Positions 1 to 9,200 of a stretch of 64,000 bases of DNA are shown here, piece by piece. Below the pieces are notes generated by a model that made no database searches, was not told the origin of the DNA, and worked only from the letters and a program-made list of their open reading frames with translations. The stretch covers positions 62,001 to 126,000 of the forward strand of contig CAZVKN010000004.1 of NCBI GenBank assembly GCA_964627035.1, in the 5' to 3' direction. How positions within the stretch are numbered: position 1 is the first letter of the stretch; each line of letters opens with the position of its first letter. Source of the DNA: CAZVKN01 sp964627035 (GTDB lineage: Bacteria; Electryoneota; AABM5-125-24; Hatepunaeales; Hatepunaeaceae). The translations under genes and the position numbers were made by a program.

Positions 1-93
1 ATCGAAGTGACTCAGGACGTATCCGGGATCCAGAAACTTGAAGGTGAACGGAGGCTGTTGAGCGAAGAGGATAATACCTCAGCTCAATACTAA
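1..93 (+). CDS. C-terminal end of an unidentified protein (5' truncated)
   Basis: Frame 1 is open from the window edge to a TAA at 91-93, giving 30 residues that begin IEVTQDVSGI and end NTSAQY. Codon use looks coding and it lies 50 bases before dnaK on the same strand, so it may be the last part of a heat-shock operon gene. The IxV motif at its left edge would suit the tail of a small heat-shock protein (Hsp20), but this is a guess from three residues. It does not look like the end of GrpE, DnaJ or HrcA. No function is assigned. Confidence 0.45.
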   Translation: MEVTQDVSGIQKLEGERRLLSEEDNTSAQY

Positions 94-143
94 ACTAACA
101 AATTAAAAACAAAAACAAATAAAAGATAGATTAGGTACACATT

Positions 144-2069
144 ATGAGCAGCAATAAAGTAATAGGAATAGACCTCGGAACCACGAACAGTTGTGTTGCT
201 GTTATGGAAGGAGGTCAATCCACTGTTATTCCAAACAGTGAGGGGCACCGGACTACCCCTTCAGTGGTCGGATTCGCAAAAAACGATGAGAGATTGGTCG
301 GAGGTCCGGCGAAAAGACAGGGAATTACCAACCCTAAGAAGACCATTTTCTCAATCAAACGTTTTATGGGGCGGGCATACGGCGAGGTAAAAACCGAGCG
401 TTCGCAGGTTCCGTATCAAGTCTCACAAGGTGATGGCGGGTTGGCAAAGGTGAACGTCGGAGATAAGGAATATACACCGCCGGAAATTTCCGCAATGATC
501 CTGCAAAAAATGAAGCAGGCTGCGGAAGATTATCTCGGTGAGAAGGTTGAAAAAGCGGTGGTAACCGTACCGGCATATTTTAACGATTCGCAGAGACAGG
601 CTACCAAGGATGCCGGGCAGATCGCCGGATTGAAAGTTGAACGAATCATCAACGAACCGACGGCTGCATCGCTGGCTTATGGACTGGACAAGAAGATTGA
701 TCAGAAAGTTGCGATCTATGACCTCGGTGGTGGAACTTTTGATATCTCCATCCTCGAAATTGGTGACGGTGTGTTTGAAGTGTTGGCTACCAGCGGCGAC
801 ACCCATCTTGGTGGTGACGATTTCGATCAGAAACTGATTGATCATGTTGCCGCAGAGTTTGGCAAGCGAGAAGGAATAGACTTACGGAATGATCCGATTG
901 CCTTGCAGCGAGTTCGTGAAGCGTGTGAGAAAGCAAAAATCGAGCTTTCCAGTGCTGCTCAGACGAACATCAATCTGCCGTTCATTACCGCAGATCAATC
1001 CGGTCCGAAGCATCTTGATATGGAGATCACACGGACTCAATTTGACCGCATGGCGGAAGACCTGGTCAAGCGTAGCATCGAGCCGTGCCGGGTTGCCCTT
1101 AAGGATGCCAAGTTGAGCGACCATGATATTGATGAAGTGATCCTCGTAGGCGGTTCCACCAGAATTCCCGCAGTCATTGACGCAGTGCGAAATTTCTTCA
1201 GCAAAGAGCCTAATAAATCGGTGAATCCGGATGAAGTGGTGGCTATGGGTGCCGCAATTCAGGGTGGTGTTCTCGCCGGTGACGTGGAAGATATTGTTCT
1301 TCTCGATGTGACTCCGCTGTCTCTCGGAATTGAGACACTCGGTGGGGTGATGACCACACTTATTCCGGCGAACACGACAATACCGACCAAGAAGGAAGAA
1401 ATTTTCACCACCGCCGCTGACAGCCAGACTTCGGTGGATGTGCATGTGCTGCAGGGCGAACGTGCCAGTGCGATTGATAACAAAACAATCGGCAGGTTCC
1501 AATTGGATCGGATACCACCTTCACCACGCGGGATACCGCAAATTCAGGTGGCATTTGACATTGACGCCAACGGCATACTGTCCGTGTCGGCAACCGATAA
1601 AGCGACCGGACGTGAGCAGAACATTAAGATTCAGGCATCATCCGGATTGACTGATGAAGAAATTGAAAGAATGAAAACTGATGCTGAAGCGAACCGCGAG
1701 GAAGATGAGAAGCGTCGCGAAGAAGTCGGAATTCGCAACAAAGCGGATCAGCAGGTGTGGCAGACTGAAAAGCAGATCGAGGAACAGGCTGAATCGTTGG
1801 ATGCTGATACCAAAGCCAAACTGGAAGCCGGTCTGGAGCGCTTGAGGGAAGCTCTTAAGAGCACCGGCATTGATGAGATTAAAGCTTCATCCGATGATCT
1901 GGAGAAGATCTGGCACGAAGCAGCGTCGAAAATGTATGAGAAAGCACAGGCTGCAGAAGCGCAGGGACAGCCTCAGGGTGATGCAGAACCGCAAGCTGGA
2001 CCTTCCGGTGCCGGTGGCAGCAAGGACGAAGGCGAAGTGGAAGATGCCAGCTATGAGGTGGTTGAATAA
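144..2069 (+). CDS. dnaK: Molecular chaperone DnaK (Hsp70)
   Basis: ATP-dependent Hsp70 chaperone of the cytoplasm, working with DnaJ and GrpE to hold and refold proteins. The 641 residues match the family length. The N-terminal ATPase domain (about 1-385) shows the phosphate-1 motif IDLGTTNSCVAVMEG near residue 8, the AVVTVPAYFNDSQRQATKDAG region near 140, the phosphate-2 motif DLGGGTFD near 195 and the adenosine motif ILVGGSTRIPAV near 345. The interdomain stretch DVTPLSLGIETLGG leads into the substrate-binding domain, and a helical lid ends in a Gly/Gln-rich tail with the usual acidic end EVVE. ATG at 144 is the canonical start. grpE and dnaJ are not in the window. No CIRCE inverted repeat is visible in the 50 bases upstream, so HrcA control at this spot is not supported. 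Confidence 0.99.
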   Translation: MSSNKVIGIDLGTTNSCVAVMEGGQSTVIPNSEGHRTTPSVVGFAKNDERLVGGPAKRQGITNPKKTIFSIKRFMGRAYGEVKTERSQVPYQVSQGDGGLAKVNVGDKEYTPPEISAMILQKMKQAAEDYLGEKVEKAVVTVPAYFNDSQRQATKDAGQIAGLKVERIINEPTAASLAYGLDKKIDQKVAIYDLGGGTFDISILEIGDGVFEVLATSGDTHLGGDDFDQKLIDHVAAEFGKREGIDLRNDPIALQRVREACEKAKIELSSAAQTNINLPFITADQSGPKHLDMEITRTQFDRMAEDLVKRSIEPCRVALKDAKLSDHDIDEVILVGGSTRIPAVIDAVRNFFSKEPNKSVNPDEVVAMGAAIQGGVLAGDVEDIVLLDVTPLSLGIETLGGVMTTLIPANTTIPTKKEEIFTTAADSQTSVDVHVLQGERASAIDNKTIGRFQLDRIPPSPRGIPQIQVAFDIDANGILSVSATDKATGREQNIKIQASSGLTDEEIERMKTDAEANREEDEKRREEVGIRNKADQQVWQTEKQIEEQAESLDADTKAKLEAGLERLREALKSTGIDEIKASSDDLEKIWHEAASKMYEKAQAAEAQGQPQGDAEPQAGPSGAGGSKDEGEVEDASYEVVE

Positions 2070-2088
2070 TCACATCTGTACACATGGA

Positions 2089-2110
2089 GCATGGACATTC
2101 CTGTCCACGC
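2089..2110. repeat. Dispersed hairpin, family F (loop TTCC)
   Basis: Arms GCATGGACA and TGTCCACGC pair 8 of 9 around the loop TTCC just after dnaK. A second copy with different but again self-complementary arms sits at 11318-11339. The shared core is ACATTCCTGT. It could add to transcription stop after dnaK, but no T-run follows. Confidence 0.6.
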
Positions 2111-2130
2111 TCCCAGATAAAAAGGATAAT

Positions 2131-2156
2131 GGTGTCAACCACGGCGGGCTGGCACC
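2131..2156. repeat. Dispersed hairpin, family D (loop ACGGCG, variant of GCGGCG)
   Basis: Arms GGTGTCAACC and GGCTGGCACC pair with one G-T wobble and one mismatch around a 6-base loop. It belongs to the family also seen at 36943-36968 and twice at 58743-58820, whose loops are CGCCGC or its complement GCGGCG. Confidence 0.6.
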
Positions 2157-2197
2157 TGCTATCTTTCGTAATTCACTGATAAAAAACAGGAGTAACT

Positions 2198-2905
2198 ATG
2201 CCTTTTATTCACAATAAACTTTCACTGTTTATCCATTCACTCGTGGTTGCTCTTATTCTGTCTCTTGCTATCCCTGAAGAGGGTTTCTCTCGTCGGGGAG
2301 GATTCAGAGGCGGTGGATTCAGAAGCAGCCGGTCAAGGAGTGCTTCCTCATGGGGAAACCGATCAAAAGCAAAGTCCGCATGGGGTTCAAAACCGAGGCG
2401 GTCAAGTTCTCGTGGGACATCATCCAAAATGGCGAGGTCATCCACCGGAAGAGGCAGTAAAGCTGATAAAGCACTCTATCAGAAGGCAAAGGCTAACGGT
2501 ACGACTTTCAAGAACCGGAAGCAAGCGCAGAGCTCATTCCAGTCAAAGTATGCTTCCAGATATCCGTCTAAATACTCCACAAAACCGAGTCAACGACCGA
2601 GTCACATCCCGAAAACAACCAAAGTGGATGGCAGAACTACAAATGTGACCTACAATAGCGCGCGCGGTGGATACGGTTACTATGCTCCCGGAGGTGGGTG
2701 GATGATGTACAGTGTCGTCCGTGATGTAGCGATGATGAGCCTGTTGATGAACCACCACAGTTACTATTACGGAGCTGCACCCGGTGAAGGAGGAGGTGGT
2801 CGTAGTATGATGGCAGGTTTCATCGGAGGGATTTTCAGTCTCCTGCGAGGAGTATTCATCATCATGGCAATCATATTTTTAGCCCGAGTCTTTACACGAA
2901 TGTAG
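2198..2905 (+). CDS. Exported RG/RS-rich protein with C-terminal membrane segment, linked to PspA module
   Basis: 235 residues. A hydrophobic signal or anchor (about 8-27, SLFIHSLVVALILSLAIPEE) is followed by a very basic, low-complexity Gly/Arg/Ser region (about 30-90, RRGGFRGGGFRSSRSRSASS). Next comes a more ordered part (about 95-160, with ALYQKAKANGTTFKNRKQAQ and HIPKTTKVDGRTTNVTYN), then a glycine-rich stretch with aromatic residues. A hydrophobic helix ends the chain (about 210-232, GIFSLLRGVFIIMAIIFLAR). ATG at 2198 follows a good AGGAG site. The next genes are YjfK-like, YjfI-like and PspA, with a hairpin repeat in the 124-base spacer. The function is unknown. An extracytoplasmic partner of the membrane-remodelling module that binds acidic lipid or polymer is inference only. 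Confidence 0.85.
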   Translation: MPFIHNKLSLFIHSLVVALILSLAIPEEGFSRRGGFRGGGFRSSRSRSASSWGNRSKAKSAWGSKPRRSSSRGTSSKMARSSTGRGSKADKALYQKAKANGTTFKNRKQAQSSFQSKYASRYPSKYSTKPSQRPSHIPKTTKVDGRTTNVTYNSARGGYGYYAPGGGWMMYSVVRDVAMMSLLMNHHSYYYGAAPGEGGGGRSMMAGFIGGIFSLLRGVFIIMAIIFLARVFTRM

Positions 2906-2968
2906 TGCGCTAAAGATATAATGTGAGAGTTTTGAATTTGTATTTTGGCTTGACTTAAGCCTGAACAG

Positions 2969-2992
2969 GTCGTGGTTGAGGACAACCACGAC
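2969..2992. repeat. Dispersed hairpin, family E (loop AGGA)
   Basis: Perfect 10-base arms GTCGTGGTTG and CAACCACGAC surround the loop AGGA. The same arms with the complementary loop TCCT occur at 16320-16343, so this copy is in the opposite orientation. Related copies lie at 26013, 26842 and 54802. Confidence 0.75.
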
Positions 2993-3029
2993 TGCGAAAG
3001 AATAAACCAGCTTGGAGTTGAATAACCCA

Positions 3030-3764
3030 ATGACAGCAGTAGATAAACCCGAATTCTGGCGCAGCATCAGACCGGGCAGCAGCATCTCTCTGACCGACAG
3101 GCTTGCGATAGAAGACTCAATGGAGCGTGATGAAGGAGTCAAGGGGCGGGATTATGTTATTGAAAGAATAAGGGATATCCATCAGGATGAAAATTTTGCC
3201 CAATGGTTAATGTTTAAGCTGGATAATCCGGATCAGGAGCTGTGGTTGATGGCGAAGATTGTAGATCAGCATGTCAAGTTGCTCGTCTATTATGAGCCTG
3301 AGGAGTTTCATCCGGGAGACCGTAAAGATCTACTGAATCGAGGTGACTACTGGCTGTTTGATGAACCGGATAATCCGGATGATTTCTTCCCCGATGAGTT
3401 GAACTACACAAATGAGATTGTATGGACTATTGAAATAGATACTGTTGACCATGATGTTGCGTACAGGATGAAAGGACAGCGTGTGCTGTACGGATTGAGT
3501 ACGCATAGACCGAAGATGGAGGGGCTGGAAGGGGCGATGACCGCAGTGGTGGAATACACAACCAAAGATGATAAAAAAAATCCTGAGCTGTTAATATTGG
3601 AAATGGGTGGTGAGACCGGAAATCGGGGTGGATTCATTACTGCAATGTTTGGAATCGAAATCGGTTTCAGTGAAATCGAGGTGTTGAACCTGCTTCAGGA
3701 GCCTCCTGCAAAGGACAAAAAGCCTCCCTTATGGAGCAAGATTATTAAAAAAGTAACCAAATAA
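3030..3764 (+). CDS. YjfK-like DUF2491 family protein
   Basis: 245 residues, soluble and acidic, with no signal peptide. The pattern of the middle part (YYEPEEFHPGDRKD, then YWLFDEPDNPDDFFPDEL) and the gene order fit the DUF2491 family, whose E. coli member YjfK is encoded next to the PspA paralogue YjfJ. No catalytic motif is visible. I chose the ATG at 3030, which has a GGAG 12 bases upstream, over a TTG at 3012 that would place that ribosome site inside the coding region; the next gene has the same GGAGTxxxATA arrangement. The family function is not established. Membership in a PspA/Snf7-type membrane-maintenance module is inferred from context. Family assignment is by recognition without a profile search. 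Confidence 0.7.
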   Translation: MTAVDKPEFWRSIRPGSSISLTDRLAIEDSMERDEGVKGRDYVIERIRDIHQDENFAQWLMFKLDNPDQELWLMAKIVDQHVKLLVYYEPEEFHPGDRKDLLNRGDYWLFDEPDNPDDFFPDELNYTNEIVWTIEIDTVDHDVAYRMKGQRVLYGLSTHRPKMEGLEGAMTAVVEYTTKDDKKNPELLILEMGGETGNRGGFITAMFGIEIGFSEIEVLNLLQEPPAKDKKPPLWSKIIKKVTK

Positions 3765-3778
3765 CCTGGAGTAACATA

Positions 3779-4213
3779 ATGAGGAGTATCGTGAAGTTAG
3801 AAGAAGTATCCGAAGTTTTGCAGGATCAGGGCTACGAGGTAAAATTCCACGAAGATGCGATCTACACGGTCGTAGGTGGAATGCGGAGCCCGTTTGTGGC
3901 TGTACTGACCATTAAAAATCAGCAGGAATTGGTCATCACCTGTCAGGTTGCCCGGCTGGGCGATCTTAAAGAGAGTGCACTGCCGGAAGTGCAATTCAGT
4001 CTGTTGGATCTGAACACGCAGATTCGTCCATTCGCATTTGGCATCGTAACAGCAGCGGACGATCCGGAGATTGACAAAGCAGAAGATTATCCAATCGTGC
4101 TGATAGACAGCATGCCGCTGGTTGATCTCAGCTCAGAGGAGCTGATTGCAGCGATGGACAGCCTGCTTGTGGCACTCGAAGCGAGTGGTGAAGCAATTAA
4201 GTTAGGACTATAA
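3779..4213 (+). CDS. YjfI-like DUF2170 family protein
   Basis: 144 residues with alternating beta and helix, no signal peptide and a low-charge helix at the end. It begins 14 bases after the YjfK-like gene, behind a clear TGGAG site, and ends 20 bases before pspA. The size, fold pattern (a short helix, then strands AIYTVVGG, FVAVLTI, LVITCQVA, then a closing helix ELIAAMDSLLVALEA) and position beside PspA suggest DUF2170, the family of E. coli YjfI. It is thought to act with the PspA paralogue, but no activity is known. The family call rests largely on gene order. Confidence 0.6.
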   Translation: MRSIVKLEEVSEVLQDQGYEVKFHEDAIYTVVGGMRSPFVAVLTIKNQQELVITCQVARLGDLKESALPEVQFSLLDLNTQIRPFAFGIVTAADDPEIDKAEDYPIVLIDSMPLVDLSSEELIAAMDSLLVALEASGEAIKLGL

Positions 4214-4233
4214 CCCAAAAAAGGAGATATATC

Positions 4234-4908
4234 ATGGCAAGTTTATTCAAATCGTTCAGCAACCTGATCAGGGGAAAGAGTCAGGAGCTGGCAAAAACTA
4301 TGGCAGATCCGGTTCGTGACGGAAAACTGGCTATACAGGACAGTGAGAAGATGATTGCAGAATTTACATCGAAGATCGCAAAGCTAATTGCACAGAGCAA
4401 ACGACTACAACGTGAGCTGACCGAAGCGAAGGCTGAAGTCAAGAAGTATCAGGGCTTTGCGGAAAAGGCTGCGTCCAGCGAGAACATTGATGACGCCCGT
4501 CGTTCACTGGAAATGAAGAGCGAAGCACAAAAGCGTGTTGACACACTGAAGAGCGAGATAGCTCGCAGTGACCAACTGATTGCCAATCTACGCTCTCAGT
4601 TGTCGAAAGCCCGCGCAAAAGTTGCCAGCGCCAAACGCAATGTAGTCAACCTCGAAGCACGTCATGAGGGTGCAAAAATCCGCACCGAGCTGGCGAAGGC
4701 TTCCTCAGAGTTCAACGCAGGTAACAATCCTATGGCTGCATTGGACGATCTGGAAAAATCTGTGAATGAGAAGGAATCTGAGGCTGAAGCATGGGAAGAC
4801 ATGAATATGGACGTTAAATCAGATGCTTCACTTGAAGAAAAGTACGGTGGTAGCAACAGCGATGTTGACGGTGAATTGGCAGCTTTGATGGCGAAAACGA
4901 AAGCATAA
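4234..4908 (+). CDS. pspA: PspA/IM30 family membrane-stress protein
   Basis: PspA proteins polymerise on stressed inner membranes and belong to the ESCRT-III superfamily. The 224 residues are almost entirely charged helix, the expected long antiparallel coiled coil. The N-terminal amphipathic segment (MASLFKSFSNLIRG) fits membrane attachment. The family core follows: DPVRDGKLAIQDSEKMI near 25-41, then heptad-like helices through about residue 165, and an acidic end. A strong AAGGAGA site precedes ATG 4234. It is the third gene of a same-strand run with the YjfK- and YjfI-like genes, as in the E. coli yjfIJK cluster, so it is closer in context to YjfJ than to the PspF-controlled PspA. No sigma-54 promoter or PspF/PspB/PspC genes are present here. 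Confidence 0.92.
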   Translation: MASLFKSFSNLIRGKSQELAKTMADPVRDGKLAIQDSEKMIAEFTSKIAKLIAQSKRLQRELTEAKAEVKKYQGFAEKAASSENIDDARRSLEMKSEAQKRVDTLKSEIARSDQLIANLRSQLSKARAKVASAKRNVVNLEARHEGAKIRTELAKASSEFNAGNNPMAALDDLEKSVNEKESEAEAWEDMNMDVKSDASLEEKYGGSNSDVDGELAALMAKTKA

Positions 4909-4939
4909 GAGACGCTCATTCACTGCGGATTGCTTTATA

Positions 4940-5000
4940 GTTCAGAGTTCACGCTTCAGCGTAGGATTTCAAAGAACAACCTGAAGGTTGAACTCTGAAC
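4940..5000. repeat. Dispersed palindromic repeat, family A (full length)
   Basis: Outer arms GTTCAGAGTT and AACTCTGAAC enclose two mini-hairpins, ACGCTTCAGCGT and AACCTGAAGGTT. Other copies are at 26075, 37657, 54752, 62319 and 63321, with a split copy around 58717-58845. In those copies the first mini-hairpin may be CAGGCTTCAGCCTG, so the stem changes but pairing is kept. Confidence 0.8.
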
Positions 5001-5016
5001 TGATTAACAACAATTC

Positions 5017-5061
5017 ACAGGATATACAGGATGAAAAACAATCCTGTTTATCATATCCTTG
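5017..5061. repeat. Imperfect inverted repeat (CAGGATATACAGGAT type)
   Basis: CAGGATATACAGGAT on the left is matched by an imperfect complement (ATCCTGTTTATCATATCCTT) on the right. It lies between the convergent pspA and DUF350 genes and could serve as a two-way terminator. Related fragments ('acaggatgatcaggata' at about 11231) occur elsewhere. Confidence 0.5.
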
Positions 5062-5071
5062 TTTAACTTTC

Positions 5072-5947
5072 CTAATGCAAATTCACCGCGGCGGCATAGA
5101 TCAAAGCCACAATGATAAAACTTCCGGCTGCTATCGCACCCGCTGCCGGATTCTTGTCTTCCTTAATCTCCTTTGGAAGCGGTGAAGCTGGGAGCAGTAT
5201 CTTATCAACTATCACGTGCGTTGGAATCAGGAGTAACATACCTACAATCGCAAAGATAACCGTGATAACCAACTCCTCACCGAGGTTACTACCAGCACCG
5301 ATCAGACTGTTGCGCACAATGATTCCGATAGCGATTAAGAATCCACCAAAGCTGATTCCAGCGGGTAAGTTGTCGTCATGCTCAATGATCTCATGTACGT
5401 CATAGGTGGTCATCCATTGAAACAGCACCCCACCTATGATTAGCAGAATTTGCCCGATACAGTAGTAAACCGCTACATCCCTAAATGCCAGCCACCATGA
5501 ATCGCTTGATCCACTCAACATCCCATTCAGCATCAGTCCGGTAGCAATAGCGCCGCCCGCAACCACGAAACCTGTACCGCTGTTTTTGTCAGTTGATATT
5601 TCTTTAGAAACACTGAATTTGCTCAGGATAATCTTGTGATTAATGAAAAGACTGAACCGCATCAACAGGATAGTGGCGATAATCCCAAATGCTGCGTTTT
5701 GCATGTCAGCAATAAATGATAGCCCACTGTTGAACAGCGCACCTGTTAAAGCAAATCCCGCTCCCAATAAATATCCGGACAGATAAACTCCAAATGCCGG
5801 ATTATCCTTCTCGGTCAATTCATTGTCAAAGTCGAATGAAGATGTCATCTTAAAAAAGAGCTTTGCCAAAAACAGACCGATGAGCAGCAGTGCAAAATGA
5901 GGCATCCCATTCAGGATGCGGCTAATTGAGAGTGTTACGATTTCCAT
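5072..5947 (-). CDS. Double-DUF350 inner-membrane protein (YjfL-like)
   Basis: 291 residues with eight predicted membrane helices in two related halves of four. Each half has a Gly/Ala-rich helix after an N-P-A or P-A-G turn (NPAFGVYLSGYLLGAGFAL and LPAGISFGGFLIAIGIIVR) and a closing KN-type loop before a GAIA-type helix (KNSGTGFVVAGGAIATGL and KNPAAGAIAAGSFIIVAL). This is the DUF350 layout, duplicated as in YjfL. The start has a GGAGG site 5 bases upstream. The gene faces pspA tail to tail rather than being in its operon. In E. coli, YjfL is encoded with YjfIJK, so a shared role at the membrane is likely, though the activity is unknown. The ATP-grasp (YjfC) and DUF1190 (YjfM) partners are absent from this window. 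Confidence 0.88.
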   Translation of the reverse strand: MEIVTLSISRILNGMPHFALLLIGLFLAKLFFKMTSSFDFDNELTEKDNPAFGVYLSGYLLGAGFALTGALFNSGLSFIADMQNAAFGIIATILLMRFSLFINHKIILSKFSVSKEISTDKNSGTGFVVAGGAIATGLMLNGMLSGSSDSWWLAFRDVAVYYCIGQILLIIGGVLFQWMTTYDVHEIIEHDDNLPAGISFGGFLIAIGIIVRNSLIGAGSNLGEELVITVIFAIVGMLLLIPTHVIVDKILLPASPLPKEIKEDKNPAAGAIAAGSFIIVALIYAAAVNLH

Positions 5948-5999
5948 TTATCCTCCGGATTTTAATGTTGATTGGGATTGTTCATACATGATTGTCTGT

Positions 6000-6175
6000 C
6001 ATTCTGGTTTATTTTGTCATTCTGGACTTGATCCAGAATCCAGAGATAACAATACTATACTGGATTCTGGATTTCGAGTCTGTTTGACAATTCTGTCTTT
6101 GCGAGAAACGAAGAGACAAAGCAATCTTCTAACACTTTGATAACGCTGGGATTGCTTTACTGCGTTCGCAATGAC
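6000..6175. repeat. Dispersed repeats of the TCATTC type
   Basis: This spacer (5948-6246) has no gene. It carries an inverted repeat (CTTGATCCAGAATCCAG at 6020-6036 against CTGGATTCTGGATT at 6060-6073) and a second unit with TTTGCGAGAAACGAAG and TTCGCAATGAC at 6093-6174. Both are degenerate copies of intergenic repeats seen again at 46549, 54849 and 57159. Open frames across them only read through the repeat. Confidence 0.6.
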
Positions 6176-6246
6176 AAAGCTTATACAACCTTATGGGACA
6201 GCCTCGTTCGTCAATTATTAACCGGACTTTTACCGGATTTTAAAAC

Positions 6247-9200
6247 TTATCTTCGCTTGACAACATCCACGATCAATTCGTCACTGTTCTTTGAACATAG
6301 CGTGCCCGTACCGTCGTCCACAGTTAGCTTGACAACAAACCGTCCAGGCTTTGAGTATTTATGCGAAACTCTTGGTCCTTTGGCATAACTGCCGTCACCA
6401 AAACTCCAGCGATATGTCAACGGATTCTTGTCAGGATCAGAGGATGCTGAAGCGTCGAAATACACATTATCGTGAACCCCACCGTAATAAGTCTGCTGAT
6501 CCTGACCTGCCACAGCAATGGGTGGTGTATTCACAGTGATGATACATTCATCAATGGAACTCGGGCACTTTGAACCGGAATCGTCAGTGACAGACAATTT
6601 AACCTTGAATCTACCTGACTTTGAAAAAGTATGATTGACTTTGGCTCCCTTACCTTTCGATCCGTCGCCAAAATCCCAGTTCCAGGCTGTTATCTTACCG
6701 TCAATATCATACGATCCTGTACCGCTGAAACTGACCGGTGAATTCGGGCATACGATCTGATCTACTCCAGCATCTGAAATCGGAGGATGGTTAACTATAA
6801 TCTGAATCGTCGTATCAATCATGCTGTTGTTCACCTTCTTTCCGTCATTTACCGTCAGTGTGACAGAATAAGTACCGGGCTGCTTGTACCCATGAGATAC
6901 TTTTGCACCTTCAGCGTTGCTGCCATCTCCAAAATTCCACCTGTAGCCGACGACCTTTCCATCTGCATCTGACGATTTCAATCCACTGAAAGCTACAGGT
7001 TCTTCCGCACAGGCGATTTTCCTGCAGTCAATAACTGGAACCGGAGTGGCGTTTACGACCACATTCAGTGAGTCCAAAGCACTGTTGTTTGGCATCTGTG
7101 TATCATCAACTACACGAAGTTTCACTTTGTACTTGCCAGATGATATGTAGCGATGTCTGACCTGAATGCCGTTTGAAGAGTTCTCATCTCCAAAATCCCA
7201 CTCGTATCTTGTGATCTTTCCATCCGGATCAACTGATTTAGATGCGTCAAAGACAGTGATTTCGTTCACTCCAAGAAATTGGTCAGCACCTGCTTCTGCA
7301 ACCGGTGGTTCGTTTATCACAATTAGATTTTTTACAGTCGTAGAGTTGCAACTGGTCTCTGCGTCTGTTTCTACGGTCATTGAGACAAAATATTTACCGG
7401 CATGCTTGTAAGTGTGGCTGGTCTTAGCACCCTCTGCATAGCTGCTATCTCCGAAGTCCCATTTATAGGAGGTGATCTTCGACTTCCCACTACTTGATGA
7501 AGAAGCGTCAAACTCGACTTTTGTGTTTACGGGTGCCTGTTTTACACTTGTAAAAAGTGCGATTGGAGCTTCGTGAACTGTAATTGTCAAATCATCCGTG
7601 TCTGTGTTGTCACAGTCACCGACCGGGTCCCCGGTTATTCTCAGTGTGATTAGATACACACCGGGGTCTGTGAACACATGGCTTGGAGTAGCACCACCAC
7701 CGGTTGAACCGTCACCGAAATCCCAGTGAAAACTGTTTACCAAACCGTCAAAATCCTTAGACCCGGCACCGTTAAAGGAAACTCGTGTTCCGGCACAAAC
7801 TATCTGATCTTCACCCGCATCCGCCACAGGTGATTCAGCAACCCTGATTACAAGGCGGTCAACATCCGAGTTGCACGGCAAACCGGAATCGTCTTCAACA
7901 TTCAGGGAGACGGAGTAAACGCCTCCATCTGTGAAAGTCTTGGTAGGGTTAATTCCTTCAGCAGTTGTCCCATCTCCGAAATCCCATCTGTACTTCAGTA
8001 ATCCTCCCTCCGGATCAACAGATCCTCCACCGTCAAAGAGAACTACGTCACCGGCACAGACGGTCTTGTCCTCCCCGGCGATTGCATTGGGTGCCATATT
8101 GATACTGACTGTGATAGAACTTGAGTGAGTGGAGTTTACCAAGCCGTTTCCATCGTCAACCGTGAGAATCACCGGATAAACACCGGGACTACCGTAAGTG
8201 TGGTTTACCATCATCCCCTCCACAGAGTTGGTACCATCACCGAAATCCCAGCTATATGCCAATTGATCACCGTCAGCGTCTGTTGAGCGAGAGCCGTTTA
8301 GTGTTGCGGTTAACTCACAGGCGGATATGTCGTCTCCAGCGTGGGCGTGTGGTCTGTTGTTCACGAAAACAGTGAGCATATCCTGTCCGGTTGAGTTGCT
8401 CGCACCGCTGTTATCCACGACTGTCAGAGTGATGTTGTAGATCCCCGGTTTGGCAAACTTGTGTCTCTGCTTGCTTTTGTTTGAAATCTTGCCGACTCCT
8501 GCGACATCCCAGCGATATGCACTGATTTTTCCATCAATATCCTGCGAGTTTGAACCGTTTAACGTTATCCACTGTCCGGGAGCTGCAGTCTGATCGTGAC
8601 TCGCAACAGCGATGGGTGACCGGTTGACGGTGACAACCGCGTCGTCAAAACCGACAGCTATTGAATGACCGCTGTTGTCATGAACAGTGAGATGAACATT
8701 GTATATGCCGGATTTGCTGTAAACGTGCTCGACCTTATTCCCTTTCGCTGACGTGCCGTCGCCGAAGTTCCATATCTGTTTCGCTATGCTGCCGTCGGGA
8801 TCAATTGAGGATGAAGCGTTGAACGAAACCGTTTCACCCGGCGCAACTGTTCGATCAGGTCCGGCATCCGCTATCGGATGCTCGTTTACGATGATCGTGA
8901 CATAATCGCTATGCTTGTCAGTTGAAGTTTTCGAGTTATCGGTTACAGTCAGTTTTACTTTGTATGTGCCGGAGTGTGCATAGACGTGCATCGGTGCAGC
9001 TTCTCTGCTTGTTGTACCGTCATTAAAATCCCAATGGTATTTAATGATTTTGCCGTCCCGATCAGTGGATGCTTTGCCGTCGAATTGAACTTCACTGCCT
9101 GACACCATCTGGTCTTCACCCGCTCTTGCTTTAGGGATATAGTTTACCATGATGGCTACAGTATCGCTGTCAAGATCAGATTTTGATCTTGAATTATCCC

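Noticed and set aside
94..143. CIRCE element or heat-shock promoter before dnaK
   Set aside because: The A-rich leader has no TTAGCACTC/GAGTGCTAA pair and no good -35/-10 pair.
882..1502. 206-codon open frame on the minus strand inside dnaK
   Set aside because: It is the antisense shadow of dnaK codon bias; no ribosome site or known domain.
5916..6140. Open frame with CHSGLDPESR-type peptide upstream of the DUF350 gene
   Set aside because: It is the translation of a TCATTCTGG-type intergenic repeat, not a protein.
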